The notes under the pieces are model-generated. The model did not search any database, was not told where the DNA came from, and saw only the letters and a program-made list of their open reading frames with translations. From assembly GCF_964340395.1 (NCBI RefSeq), contig NC_135558.1, positions 11,583,501 through 11,647,500 of the forward strand: a stretch of DNA of 64,000 nucleotides. Direction: 5' to 3'. Of this stretch, positions 1 to 23,100 are shown piece after piece (the stretch's first letter is position 1; each line of letters opens with the position of its first letter). A program made the translations under genes and the position numbers. Source of the stretch: Glandiceps talaboti. Taxonomy: Eukaryota; Hemichordata; Enteropneusta; Spengelidae.

Positions 1-467
1 TTATCAATATAAAATAAATTACATTCCATAATGTGACAGTTAAAATCCAGAAATGTCTAACTTTTTATCCAGGAATGTCTTAATTTTTATGTAACGAAAT
101 ATGTTTTATAATTATATTCTGACATTATTCTCTTTTCAAGGCACAATAGCTGAAACCATTTATGACATACATGTGCATATTTTCCGACAAATAATTCTGT
201 TCTAGAAGACAACAGAATTTTATTCTATGCCCAATGTATGTGTTACTGGACAATGGCAAAGCTCTGTATACGATCAACAAGTTATTACCTTATTTTATTA
301 TTTATTATTTTACATTATTTTGTCATCATAATATCAATATTCAATGTTTAGTGAAGAAGTCAAGACCTAGTTCCCATTCCACCCATGTGTACATAATTTT
401 GAATATACAAATTATGCTTCTGGTGATTATACATTTTGTTGTGAGTTTTGACTTGTGAGTCATTTAT

Positions 468-576
468 ACACACACATATGCACACACACGCATACATGTA
501 CACATACACATACACAAGCACACAAGCACACATACATACATACATACATACATACATACATACATACATACATACA

Positions 577-610
<34 letters not shown>

Positions 611-789
611 CATACACACACATACATACATACATACATACATACATACATACACACACACACATACATACATACATGCATGCATGCATGCATACATACA
701 CACACACACACACACATACATACATACATACATACATACATACATACATGCATACATACACACACACACACATACATACATACATACAT

Positions 790-820
<31 letters not shown>

Positions 821-827
821 AACACAC

Positions 828-914
<87 letters not shown>
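468..914. repeat. Compound microsatellite (TACA)n, (TGCA)n, (CA)n
   Basis: About 450 bp of ACAT tetranucleotides, then CA dinucleotides, including an uninterrupted (CA) run of about 80 bp at 831-912. All long open frames here, on both strands, are repeat artefacts (Cys-Val, His-Thr or Tyr-Ile-His-Thr strings). Confidence 0.97.
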
Positions 915-929
915 TCAACAATGCCTGAC

Positions 930-2400
930 AGACCAACACTTCCATGAATACAGCACTAATGGAAAATTCTTCAATTTTTCTTAAAAACAGAAATGAGTGT
1001 ACTGATAAATGACTGAATTTCATAATTGTCTTTGTATATGTTATAACAGGCGGTGTGCTCTGTTGACTTTGGTATGCATAGCTGGATCAACATAGGTCAT
1101 GCTAAGAATTTACCAACTATGCGATTTAAATTACCAGTAAAGGATTAAAAGGACAGACTCATTACAAGTAAATAGGGGCGGCATTTAGACTGAAGTATAG
1201 ACAAGTAACTGTTACAACTTGTGAATAAATATCAGGAAATACCTAACTTATAAGTCACTGGTAACAGTGTATGAAGAGAGTTGGTTTGAGAATATCATGT
1301 ACTATATACATTACAGTTAGCCTAGAATGAAGTCATGGTAGGAACTTTGGGGTCTTGCCTTTCCCCCTACAGTAGAGGAAAAGCGAGAACCCAAAATTCT
1401 CACACGACTGGCCATTCTAGGCTAACATACAATGAGTAAGGGGTATTTTTGTAGTCTAGTTCCTGTATGGTATCGTTACGATTTACACCTCTGGTTTAGT
1501 TAAAGACCACGTTGGCATCTCGACTATCTTTTCAGAACTCATAATCATTTTTTAAATTTGTTCTCAACTTGACAACTTCAAAAATGAAAATGATGTCTGT
1601 CATAATCTGTAATTATCATTATCTGCTTTCTATATTATCCATTTAACAGTACCATTTTATATGTACATATGAAAGAAATTTGATCAAAATTTCATCATAC
1701 AACCATTTTTGTGGTCAAATGTAGTGATAAATCTATTTGTTCTGGAATTCATAACTGTAGCATTTTGTGTGTTAATGTAGCAGGACTAATTTTTTTTTTG
1801 TAGTTCACAATTTGACATTATTTTTCTTTGCAAATTGTACTGGGTAACAACTTCCAACTCACACCTATATTCCAACCACCCCACACACCCTCTACAGTGT
1901 GTATTGATTGAGAGTATGGTTGAAAACATCACATATGCAAAATAGGCTAGGTACTGCAATGCTGTGGTGTATGTGAGAGGTGTTAACACTACAACCAAGC
2001 ACACACCGCAATGCTGTGATGTATGTCAGAGGCGTTCAACACAACAACCAAACACACATTGTAATGGGACATATGCTGTTCCAATGCTGGGATAGCCTAG
2101 AGTCATGTGCACCTCAGAATTAGCCTAGAGTCAAGTCATGTGGACATTTTGACTATCCTTTCTCCACAGGAGATGATAGTCAAATCCCCATCTCCAAATC
2201 CCTACACAACTTCAACTCTAGGCAAATACTCATACTGATATGCATATCAAAAGTGTTGCATACCACAACCAAGTCAGACACTGCAATGTGACATACATGT
2301 ATACCAAGACAAATGATAACACAGAGATTGATAAAGACAAATAAATACAGTAACAGGTGTACTCTGCAGCCATTTCTCATATGACTGCCATCGCAAGGCT
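930..2400. other. No gene seen
   Basis: AT-rich DNA downstream of the compound microsatellite. A near-repeat ACTACAACCAAGCACACACC / ACAACAACCAAACACACAT lies at about 1,990-2,060. No exon with convincing splice sites was found. Confidence 0.6.
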
Positions 2401-2625
2401 GTGATTGAAGGATTACCATCAGTGGTTATGATTGACGGATTATCATCAGTGGTTATGATTGATGGATTATCATCAGTGGTTATGATTGATGGATTGTCAT
2501 CAGTGGTTATGATTGACGGATTATCATCAGTGGTTATGATTGATGGATTATCATCAGTGGTTATGATTGATGGATTGTCATCAGTGGTTATGATTGATGA
2601 ATTATCATCAGTGGTTATGATGACA
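2401..2625. repeat. 27-bp minisatellite, about 8 copies
   Basis: Unit GTTATGATTGATGGATTATCATCAGTG with a few substitutions. Being 27 bp it leaves all frames open, which explains opposing open frames of 94 and 125 codons; neither is a gene. Confidence 0.95.
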
Positions 2626-2874
2626 GACAATGATACGACAAACCAATACAATAACAGGTGTATTCAACTGTCACTTTACACATGATTGTCATCAGCGATT
2701 ATGATTCAACAACAACAGCATATCATAGTACAAAGTTCAACCTTGGGATACCAACTCATCTTGTGGACAATAAATTGTATTTATCATGGCACTATAAAAG
2801 CTGTCTTGTGGTAAAATGAGCCAGATACTTTAATTTGACTTTCTTCAACAGTTTTTGCATTTAACTTCACGTTT

Positions 2875-3455
2875 GGTGTAATTGAGGCTATGGAATTGTG
2901 GGTAACCATATAAGGTGGCAGCACTGCTACAGGGTGGCTATGGAATTGTGGGTAACCACATAGGGCAGCTACACTGCTACAGGGTGTAATTGAGGTTATG
3001 GAATTGTGGGTAACCACATAGGGCAGCTACACTGCTACAGGGTGTAATATTGAGGCTATGGAATTGTGGGTAACCATTTAAGGGCAGCTACACTGCTGCA
3101 GGGGGTAATTGAGGCTGTGGAATTGTGGGTAACCATAGGGCAGCTGCACTGCTACAGGGTATAATTAGGTTATGGAATTGTGGGTAACCATTTAATGGCA
3201 GCTACAATGCTACAGGGTGTAATTGAGGCTGTGGAATTGTGGGTAACCATAGGGCAGCTGCACTGCTACAGGGTGTAATTGAGGTTATGGAATTGAGGGT
3301 ACCCATACATGTATATGACAGCTGCACTTCTACAGGGTGTAATTGAGGCTATGGAATTGAGGGTACCCACATAGGGTAGCTACAGGGTGGAACTGAAGCT
3401 ATGGAATTTTGGGTAACCATACAAATATATAGGACAACTACACTGTTACAGGGTG
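2875..3455. repeat. About 60-bp minisatellite, about 9 copies
   Basis: The core GGAATTGTGGGTAACCATAT, then GGGCAGCTACACTGCTACAG, GGTGTAATTGAGGCTAT repeats with indels. Divergence rises towards the right end. Confidence 0.93.
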
Positions 3456-3744
3456 CTGGCACACATTCTGGGTTTCTGCTCCTAATGAAATCTAACATTT
3501 CCTCTATTTGCTTATCTTTTTCATTGTAGGTTTTATTTCAGTTGATGACAAGTTTACACAAATTTTATGAGTAAATAGACACTTTTGATATGATTGGTTA
3601 CAACAGTGAAAACAGCAACATTCTCACACAGCTTCTTCCCTTCACTACCCTATACTACTACTACTAGTACTAGTGCTTTTGCAATGGTTTTGAAACCCAG
3701 CATACAGAGAGGATGTGACCCTCGAAGCCAATTTGACACGTCAC

Positions 3745-4833
3745 CAGGGTTCTCCACAATTTAGAAAAATACAGGGGCGCCCTAATTTGCATATTTATTT
3801 GCATATCATTAGCATATTTCCAGATCATAATATTAGGAAGTGAAAAAAGTTTCCAAAATCAAAAACTCCTATTTTATTCATTCAGCAAACTAAAATGTAC
3901 TGAAATGTATTGTAATCACCAATTTCCAAACCTTTCACATAATTCACAATGTAAAAATTTCAGGAAGGAGGTTGACAGTTACACAAACGATGTTATAGTA
4001 ATGTTGGCAAGCATGTTTTACACACAGGAGTGACAACACATGGCATTGTTGATGTACATGTATGCACCTCTAGGCTAGCTATCACTTAGTTTTGAGTTGT
4101 TGGTTTCACCTTGTAAATGTGCATGTCATTCATAAAAATTAATTGAAAACAATTCATTTTCCTTTATTTCTCTAAAATTTGATATCCTTTTAATTTTCAT
4201 GAATGGAAAATGATTTTTCATCCAAATTTGCCGGAAATACGTACATTTTTAATGTGACGAATTTGGGCTAAGAATAACCGAATACGTTCAGTGCAAATGT
4301 ACAGTAACAAACATGGCTGCCACTTCGGAGCTACCTCGTGGTACTACGATCGCGATTCACATCCAAACGTGATCATTTAGGACATAAATTTTACCATGGA
4401 ACCGTACCGGAGTAGTTATTTCTAAAGAACATGTATAAATTTTAGGATTTTGTTCGTATTTATCGATACAATACGAAAATTGCCGTGACATCGTACATCG
4501 TATGCGTACTGTATTACGTATACGGGAAGGCTTGGAAATTACCGGCTTGATATACCCGGCCATAGAAACTACCAACGTACCGTCTTCTACTTTACGACGG
4601 TACTGCATTTACTGTTTTTGTTTCGGCTACCATTGTTATAATCAAGGCGATAAATAAGTTCATAAATGATGATAGACGCAGTGTCGCTGTTTACTTCCTT
4701 CATTAACGGCATTGAATAGAATCTCTTGAAGACGTTCACACCAAAACAAAGGGGCGCTGAACGCAAACAGAGGGGCGGTCCATGAAAACAGAGGGGCGGT
4801 GCGCCCCTCAAAAACCCCTCGTGGAGAACACTG
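3745..4833. mobile_element. 1,089-bp hAT-like element nested in a MITE copy
   Basis: Ends are CAGGGTTCTCCAC on the left and GTGGAGAACACTG on the right, giving a 13-bp inverted repeat with one mismatch and CAG..CTG termini as in hAT elements. It is flanked on both sides by CGTCAC (3,739-3,744 and 4,834-4,839), consistent with a 6-bp target duplication. Subterminal copies of GGGGCG occur at both ends (3,773; 4,752-4,805). The interior, 4,230-4,620, is CpG-rich. There is no transposase, so it is nonautonomous. Confidence 0.75.
4230..4640. other. CpG-rich patch inside the hAT-like element
   Basis: Many CG dinucleotides (CGATCGCG, ACGTACCGTC, TACGACGG) in otherwise AT-rich DNA. A short ATG reading MAATSELPRG starts at 4,313 but stops after 19 codons. 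Probably undecayed element sequence rather than a gene start. Confidence 0.4.
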
Positions 4834-5169
4834 CGTCACTGACATACACAATTTCTAGTGACGCACCAAAATTTGGTGTTCCTCTATCTCTAACTATGTA
4901 CTGAGCAGTGTGCCTTCTAAGCCAATTTGACGCACCACTAATGCACATAATTTCTAGTGACGCACCAAAATTTGGTGTTCCTCTATCTCTAACTATGTAG
5001 TGAGCAGTGTAAGCCAACTTGACGTGCCAGTGACACACAATTTCTTGTGATGCACCAAAATTTGGTGTTCCTCCATCTCTTACTATGTGATGACTCACAA
5101 GAAATGCTGGTTGTTTTCATATTGACTCACAACAACAAAATTTGGCTATCATTAGAGGGCACATTGGAT

Positions 5170-6050
5170 GTGGGGGTGGGGGGGAGGGGGGGGGGTGGTT
5201 GGGAGGGGGGGGGACTAGTCAAATCTGCATACATTTCCTTATCATACATACCACAATTTGGCTGGGGAACCCTGGTAAAATATCTTTGGCCAAATGAAGG
5301 CAGCTTTCCCAATTGAACACTTTACACAGAACAAAAGCACTGTCTACCCTACAGCAAATTTGTCCATAGCCCCTTTCTCTCACACTTTCCTTCCCAAAAC
5401 ACTGCCTACCCTAAAGCAAATTTAGGTCCTTTTTTCACATACTCGCCTTTTGAATACTGTTTGTTGCTACAAACTGACTAAAAACAACAATTGTAGGCTA
5501 AGTTGCAAATAATGACATGGTTTAATCCCTCAACTGTACAACATTACATAATGTATTGTTTTGCCTTCTAATCTCATTGCTGGAATGTGAGGCTATTAGA
5601 TAACAATAGAGATTTTTTTACTTGGAATCCTTTTTTTAGCCAACCCTGAACTAGACTAAAGATTCATTATTGTTGTGTTCCACATTACAATCGGGGTAAT
5701 TGACAGCAGTATGGAACAAAAAATTCCAGTCTAAACCTGAACTCGCGACAACTTTACAACCCACTCAACCCATACCATGCAGCATGGACAAGTCATTCCA
5801 CACACTAAGAACATACTTAGCCTGCTCAACCTGTGGAAGGTTACATGACATTATAGCCATAATAACCATAAGTATGTGCGTAAATCACTGATATAGTCAA
5901 CAGCATACAGGGTGAGATCAATAGTTCATGAAGGATAAAAAACTAAATTTTTATACTTAATAGACCTCAGAAACCCCCCCCCCCCCCAACTAATTTGACC
6001 AAAATTGAAAATTGCTTCAAATCACACAATCAATTTCAAATCATTACGTA
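5170..6050. other. No gene seen; poly-G and poly-C tracts
   Basis: A G-rich block with runs of up to 9-10 G at 5,171-5,212 (G-quadruplex potential) and a C run at 5,976-5,990. Similar C tracts follow at 6,435-6,475. No coding signal. Confidence 0.6.
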
Positions 6051-6054
6051 GTAT

Positions 6055-6252
6055 GTAGTGGTAGTGCTATGAATATAAAGCCAGTATGTAGTAGTATGTA
6101 CATTGTAGTGCTATGAATACAAAGTCAGTATGTAGTAGTATGTAGTGCTATGATGAATACAAAGCCAGTATGTAGTAGTATGTAGTGCTATGAATATAAA
6201 GCCAGTATCTAGTAGTATGTAGTGCTATGAATATAAAGCCAGTATGTAGTGA
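6055..6252. repeat. About 35-45 bp tandem repeat, about 5 copies
   Basis: The core AGTATGTAGTAGTATGTAGT, GCTATGAATATAAAGCC recurs. It lies in ARHGAP39 intronic or flanking DNA. Confidence 0.9.
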
Positions 6253-6538
6253 GTTAAAAATACTTCTTTTCTTGACACTTTACTTTATTTTAGTGCCATG
6301 CATTTACTATAGAAAATATTCTTCCTTTTATTCTCAATTTAACATTTTTTAAAGAAATATTTGTATTTTGGCATACAAAACATCCATTAAAAGTAAAATA
6401 GATTTTGTAGGATGAGAACTAAAATGGCTCAACACCCCCCCCCCCCCAACCACCCACCCACCAACCACCACCACCCCCAAAGTAAAAGATTTAGTTTTAT
6501 CCTACACTGAACTACATGTAGTACTGATCTCGCTACTA

Positions 6539-17895
<11,357 letters not shown>

Positions 17896-18240
17896 ATTAT
17901 AAATCGATGAAAGACCCGCTTAACAGACGAAGCGATCAGTAATAACACCTAGAATTTTTAGGTCCTTCGTCCGTTCAGTATCGATACTGCGTTACGGACC
18001 TTTACGCCGCCATCTTGGAGGCTACGTTTACCGGAAATGCCCGGCTTTGCTCGAAACATCGATGCTCGCCTTCGGTCAATGACGAACCCCACCCGAAGTA
18101 ATCCGATGTTGAGGGCATCACAACTGCGCATGCTCACATTAAGTACCGAACGTACCACACGACATTTACAAGTATCAAAGCGGAAGTGAGATTCTTCTCT
18201 GGGAATTATCAGCTGATCAGTTTCCCGTTCTTATAAATGT
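17896..18240. promoter_or_regulatory. CpG-rich divergent promoter shared by ARHGAP39 (-) and GID8 (+)
   Basis: About 340 bp separates the ARHGAP39 start codon from the probable GID8 5' UTR exon. It is clearly richer in CG dinucleotides than the flanking AT-rich DNA. Visible motifs are GCCGCCATCTTG at 18,006-18,017 (YY1 type, reverse strand), CCGGAA at 18,031 and CGGAAGTG at 18,181 (ETS/GABP type), and TGCGCATGC at 18,125-18,133 (NRF1 type). This set is typical of TATA-less housekeeping bidirectional promoters. The motifs are seen; promoter function is inferred from the head-to-head genes. Confidence 0.7.
18181..18238 (+). other. GID8: Probable GID8 noncoding first exon (5' UTR) and donor
   Basis: A GTAAGT donor at 18,239-18,244 follows the ETS-like CGGAAGTG. 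The GID8 start exon has an acceptor in front of its ATG (TATTTTATTGTAG, ending at 19,958), so an upstream noncoding exon is required, and this is the best candidate. The transcription start is not defined by sequence alone, so the left boundary is nominal. Confidence 0.4.
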
Positions 18241-19478
18241 AAGTACAAAGAAAACCATTAGTTGCCATAGCACCTTGACGACACAAAGAATTAAAGACCA
18301 ACTTCATTAGGAAAGAAAAAAAGAGCGATGTCTACCCGAACGTCAAACTCAAATCACACTGTGATGACTAAACATAACTAGAATTGTGTGTAAAAGATCC
18401 ACAGTTATTCAAGCTGTGGTCATATCTACGAACAATGCTGTAACCAAAATGCAGGGACACTTCTATGTGTATTATTTTAAAACTCAGTTGTAGGATATTT
18501 GTATTTCATGGGCTTAGTTTCCAATTGAGATGGACATGTTGTTATGGTGTATACAATTACAAATTGTTCCATTCATGTTTGCAACTTCGAGTTGGCTTGG
18601 ATCACCAGCCATGTTATTATATGCTCCCTGTTATGATGCAGTAATGGCTACTAGACAAAGCGCCATAATTCACACAAGCTTGTGCTAACAATTTATGCTT
18701 CCACTACAGTACCTGGTAGTTCATAAGGTTTTCTTACATCCCATTGATTCATTGTCAAAGTCAAGTGGCAGCTCAATAAGATTTTTAGTCTTGGTGTTGT
18801 AGCAGTGGGGACACTCACGGTAATAACATCCATGCTAAACTGAAGGAACAAAATAAATGGAAGTTTAGCACATGGTTTTACCTTGGTATTTTCACTGAAA
18901 TATGTATGATTATGCATGTATTTTTACAGTTATCTGTCTTTACACAATTAAATTTGAAGATTCTACAGTTATGATTGTTTAATTTCACTACACTGTAATT
19001 CTATCAATAGATGACACAACAAGAAAGCTCCTGATCTCAGACCTTACCAGATCAGACTGAAGATTAGTAAACACAGACATCCTTGACTCTGAATAACATA
19101 ATGAATGAACAATAACAAGTTTTTAATGTCATATTTTGCTAACCCTAAATCTAGCGAGCGAGCGAGGAGACTGGCGCATCTCACATTGTCCCTCTCGCTC
19201 CATAGGGGAGGGAGACAAAGGTGTGATGTACATGTAGTCAGGATTCCATAGTGAAGGGACTAAAGATGAGTCAAGTCATCCATAGGGAAAGGGGGACAAA
19301 GTTGAGTTGAAGTCCTCCATAGCAGACAGAGAGGGAATGACAATGTGTCAGAATCCTTTACATTGGGGAGGACATACATTTAGATGAGGTAAAGTCAACA
19401 GGGGAGGGAAGACATGTTGGAATCATTGTAGCACATATCACCACCTCAGTGCAATGAGGTCATAATCAATCTGATTAA

Positions 19479-19899
19479 AATCTGATGTTGTGAAAGTGGC
19501 TAGATGTCTTTATTTACCTCTATTTCCATCATGTTGTGACATTTGTTTCGTTTCAGGTGATCACCACCTTCCTACATCTGACCCTGTGTAAGACACAATC
19601 TTGTTTGAATCTCAAGGATCTTGTAAGGTTTCTACAACCAATCAGCACGCTTCTTTCAAAATCATTCACAGAGTCTCTGTACGTGTCGTGTTGACCTTCA
19701 CGTGTAAGGGTAGTTCGTTTGCCTTTTTTTTCAATTTTTCCAGTGTGCGCAGCTGCCAAACGCTCATCCTGATTGGCTACTCAAAAGCGTGAGATCTTTG
19801 AGATTCAAATGGGATTGTCTATTACACAGGGTCAGATGTAGGATGGCGATGGAAAGAGAGGTAAATAAAGACATCTAGCCACTTTCACAACATCAGATT
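19479..19899. mobile_element. 421-bp foldback (long inverted-repeat) element in the GID8 5' UTR intron
   Basis: The left arm begins AATCTGATGTTGTGAAAGTG and continues GCTAGATGTCTTTATTTACC. The right arm ends with the reverse complement of the same sequence. Further in, CTACATCTGACCCTGTGTAA and the TTTGAATCTCAA blocks also pair, and near the centre ACCAATCAGCACGCTT faces its inverse. Nearly the whole element can fold on itself, so it looks like a foldback MITE. It ends only about 60 bp upstream of the acceptor of the GID8 start exon. It encodes nothing convincing. Confidence 0.85.
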
Positions 19900-20001
19900 G
19901 AGTCATAACTGACACCCCAATATAATACAGTCTATTCCACGTGTCTATTTTATTGTAGAGGTTCCTACATAACCAGCAAGCTGGAGTGGAAAACGAGAAT
20001 C

Positions 20002-20119
20002 ATGAGTTTCCAGGAGAAGAAGGAAGAGGTAGATCCTGAGGAATGGATGGAAAAATTACAAACATTACACATTACAAGGGCAGATATGAATAAACTGATT
20101 ATGGATTATTTAGTAACAG
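20002..20119 (+). CDS. GID8: GID8 coding exon 1 (start)
   Basis: The exon begins after the acceptor at 19,957-19,958 with about 43 nt of 5' UTR. ATG at 20,002 opens [18 protein letters not shown], matching the known GID8 start (Met-Ser-...-EWMEKL). It ends ...YLVT plus one base (phase 1) at a CAG|GTAAAC donor. An exact second copy of this exon end and donor lies 60 bp downstream. Using that copy would add GKLVE and then a TGA stop, so the upstream donor must be used for the full protein. Confidence 0.94.
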
Positions 20120-23100
20120 GTAAACTAGTAGAATGAAATAATTCTTGTGTTACATGGATTATGGATTATTTAGTAACAGGTAAACTAGTAGAATGAAATA
20201 ATTCTTGTGTTACATTGACGGAAAGATTTGTCACGATTCAAGCAATCCCTTGATCATTTGCGAGTGATAAAGGGAGTGTCCACTATAACAAATCTGTAAC
20301 TTTTTTGCATCTCGGGGCAGTGTTTTGAGGGACTGTAGCTACAAATGTAGGTATTTGTATGGTTGTATGTAAAGTAGTGTGGCCAAATTTTGTTGTTGTG
20401 AGTCACCACATAGTAAGAGATACGGGAACACCAAATTTTGATGTGTCACTAGAAATTGTGTATCTCAGTGGCACGTCAAATTGTCTTAGAGGACACACCG
20501 ATGTACAGTCATTTCTCAGCCATGCATGGCTGATTGGCCTAATCATACCTTGACCATATGGTCAATATACAATGTATGTACATGACTTTGGCCAAACCAA
20601 ATATAGCCAAATGGCAACAATTTTTGTAGAAGTCCACTTACAAAGATTCAGGAGCTATAATACACAGATAAGCAACCATGTATTGAGACTGGTATTACAG
20701 TTAACTTTCATAGTCAAGTATTAAAATTACGTTAGTTGTTGTATCTCAAGATTTATTTATGTTATAACTATGTGGCAGATTTGTTTCAAACCTGCTGCAA
20801 AGGTCATACATGATTACATGATATCGTATGCTGTCTTCATGCTTTGTTGTAAACCACAGGCCTCTTCATGGCACCGTCCAAAATATACTCGCCATATTTC
20901 ATTGCGTCAGCAGAAATATGTGTTCTGGCATGCAAGAATGTCTTCATGTTGCAGTGTATGCTTCATTAAACATTATTGTGCAATAAAAATATGTTTGAAA
21001 ATTATTGCAAATTTGAAAGTTTTGAGTAAGATGACATCTCATATTGGATCCCTTTTAAATTAAATAGCATGTACATCAATTCATGTATTGTGTGTGCCTT
21101 TGTTGAGAAGTTTCTAATATTTTATCAAGATCTAGTCTCCTCACAAAGTGTGCATTTTCCGTAGTTGGACTGATCTTCCTTTATTCAACAAACTCACAGT
21201 GTATTGTTATTGTGTTCATCAGAGGGTTTCAAGGAAGCTGCTGAAAAGTTCAAGGTAGAGTCTGGTATCCAACCCAACATAGACCTGGACACGTTAGATG
21301 AAAGAATTCACATACGAGATGCTATCCAGAATGGAAGGATAGAAGATGCCATAGCCCTAGTCAATGATCTACATCCTGAACTCCTGGATAATGATAGATA
21401 TTTATTCTTTCATTTACAGGTACTCTTCTAGTTTTATGTTTCATGTTTTTGAAAATATGTAAGAAGAAAAAAAGACTGGGATATTAGGTGTTACAGTTAG
21501 TGTAGGTCTATGTATGGGATGCCTACTCATTTTCAGTCACCCCAGGCTGTTTCACATGCAAGGCATATTGTCACATTCAAACCTAAAATACTGCATTTGT
21601 TTTGACATTAGCATTACACATGTACATGTTAGACAAGCTTACATGTGTTTTAGAGATGGTCAGTTAAGAAATTGGTAAGGGGTGAGGACTCAAGGCAGGG
21701 TCAGCTGTGATGAGGGAGGGGGAGCATAATAAGGGAAAGAAAAGAAATTTGTATTGACAGTGATCAATTGCAGGTACATTGTACATGTTTGTTGTTGTTA
21801 TTTCATTGATAATGATTAGTTAATGAGGGGATAGCTCATAAGAGGAAGACAGGTTTGTTTGGCAGTGGCCAGATGAGGTGGGGGGGGGGGGGGGGGGGGG
21901 CACAACATTCTTCAAAGACAATGATCTGATAAGAGAGGGGAGGAGAAAGCAAACAAAAAGGGGTATGCATGTGTTTACCAGTGATTGGGGTGAAAGGGAA
22001 CAGTTTTGTCTACATTTGTAGAAGAGGTGTCTTTCTGTTTTACTGATTGTTTTCATTTCGTACATTTACAGCAACAACATTTAATTGAATTAATTCGAAA
22101 CAAGAAAACAGAAGAAGCTTTAGAATATGCACAGACACATTTGGCTGAAAGAGGAGAAGAGAACTGCGATGTTTTACCAGAATTAGAAAGATCACTAGCA
22201 CTGCTTGCATTTGAAAATCCAGAACATTCACCATTTTCAGAATTATTACATCCTTCTCAAAGGCAAAAGGTAATGTATCTGTTTTGAGTTCTAGTACATC
22301 TCCAATCATTGCAGGTTCTCTGTTTTGTATATATTTTTTATTTTAGGACACTTGAAGGTTGTAGTAGCACACCCCCACATGCCCCAAAAATGGTTTAATC
22401 TTGCAATTTATTCACCAATCAAACAGATCCTTTTATACCAGCCACTTTGTCAAACCATCGTCAGTGGGAGTCCCCATAATGAATAACGCAGGGTCATGTG
22501 TCCTGGAAAGGCCTTGAATTTCAGAGGAGCCCTGGAAAAATAAATCGACAGGACAGTCAGTGTTACTGTTGTCAAGTGTAAATTAGATTGTTAACCGTTG
22601 AGAAATATGTATTAATAAACATGTGTGGCGACAAAACATGTATTTCACTGTTCAACACTTCTGGAAAATAACCAAAGTTGATCTGAATATTCCTGGAAAA
22701 CTGGTGAAAAAGTCATGGAATTTTATTTGACTTAAGTGTGTGAACTGCATAATTCACATTTTTGGACAATGCATTGCCGATAGCCAACAATTGAATTAAC
22801 TAGAGTGGACGTGTGGTAAATATGCAAGAACACTGCAATTACTAAGAAAGACTTGTTATTAACGTGGGTTAATTTTATAAATACCTGTCAAATTATTGTC
22901 ACCTGAGGGAATACTGTTTTGACCCCAATTAATAAAGTAACCTTGAAAACATAGCAGAATTGGTTTTGCATCAACTTTGTAAATGTCATGACAAAGTCCA
23001 GTTTCTATGTTTATTCTAAGTTTGAATGTTAAATCACAGGTAATGGAAGGCATTGATAGTCAGTGTTCACACATAAGTGATGACACTTGCATTATAGTTA

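Larger units (their letters stand above)
3711..5166. mobile_element. Family-1 MITE copy, interrupted and internally triplicated
   Basis: The left end GTGACCCTCGAAGCCAATTT and right end ATTAGAGGGCACATTGG match the ends of the complete copy at 9,059. It is split at 3,744 by the 1.09-kb hAT-like element. After the insertion, the core TAGTGACGCACCAAAATTTG followed by GTGTTCCTCTATCTCTAACT occurs three times at about 4,855-5,095, an internal tandem expansion. Confidence 0.7.

Noticed and set aside
360-1023. Several 150-190 codon frames on both strands (Cys-Val, His-Thr, Tyr-Ile-His)
   Set aside because: Entirely produced by (CA)n and (TACA)n microsatellites.
2274-2685. Opposing repeat proteins (MIDGLSSVV; SIITTDDNP)
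   Set aside because: Frames kept open by a 27-bp minisatellite; no flanking coding sequence, splice sites or start context.
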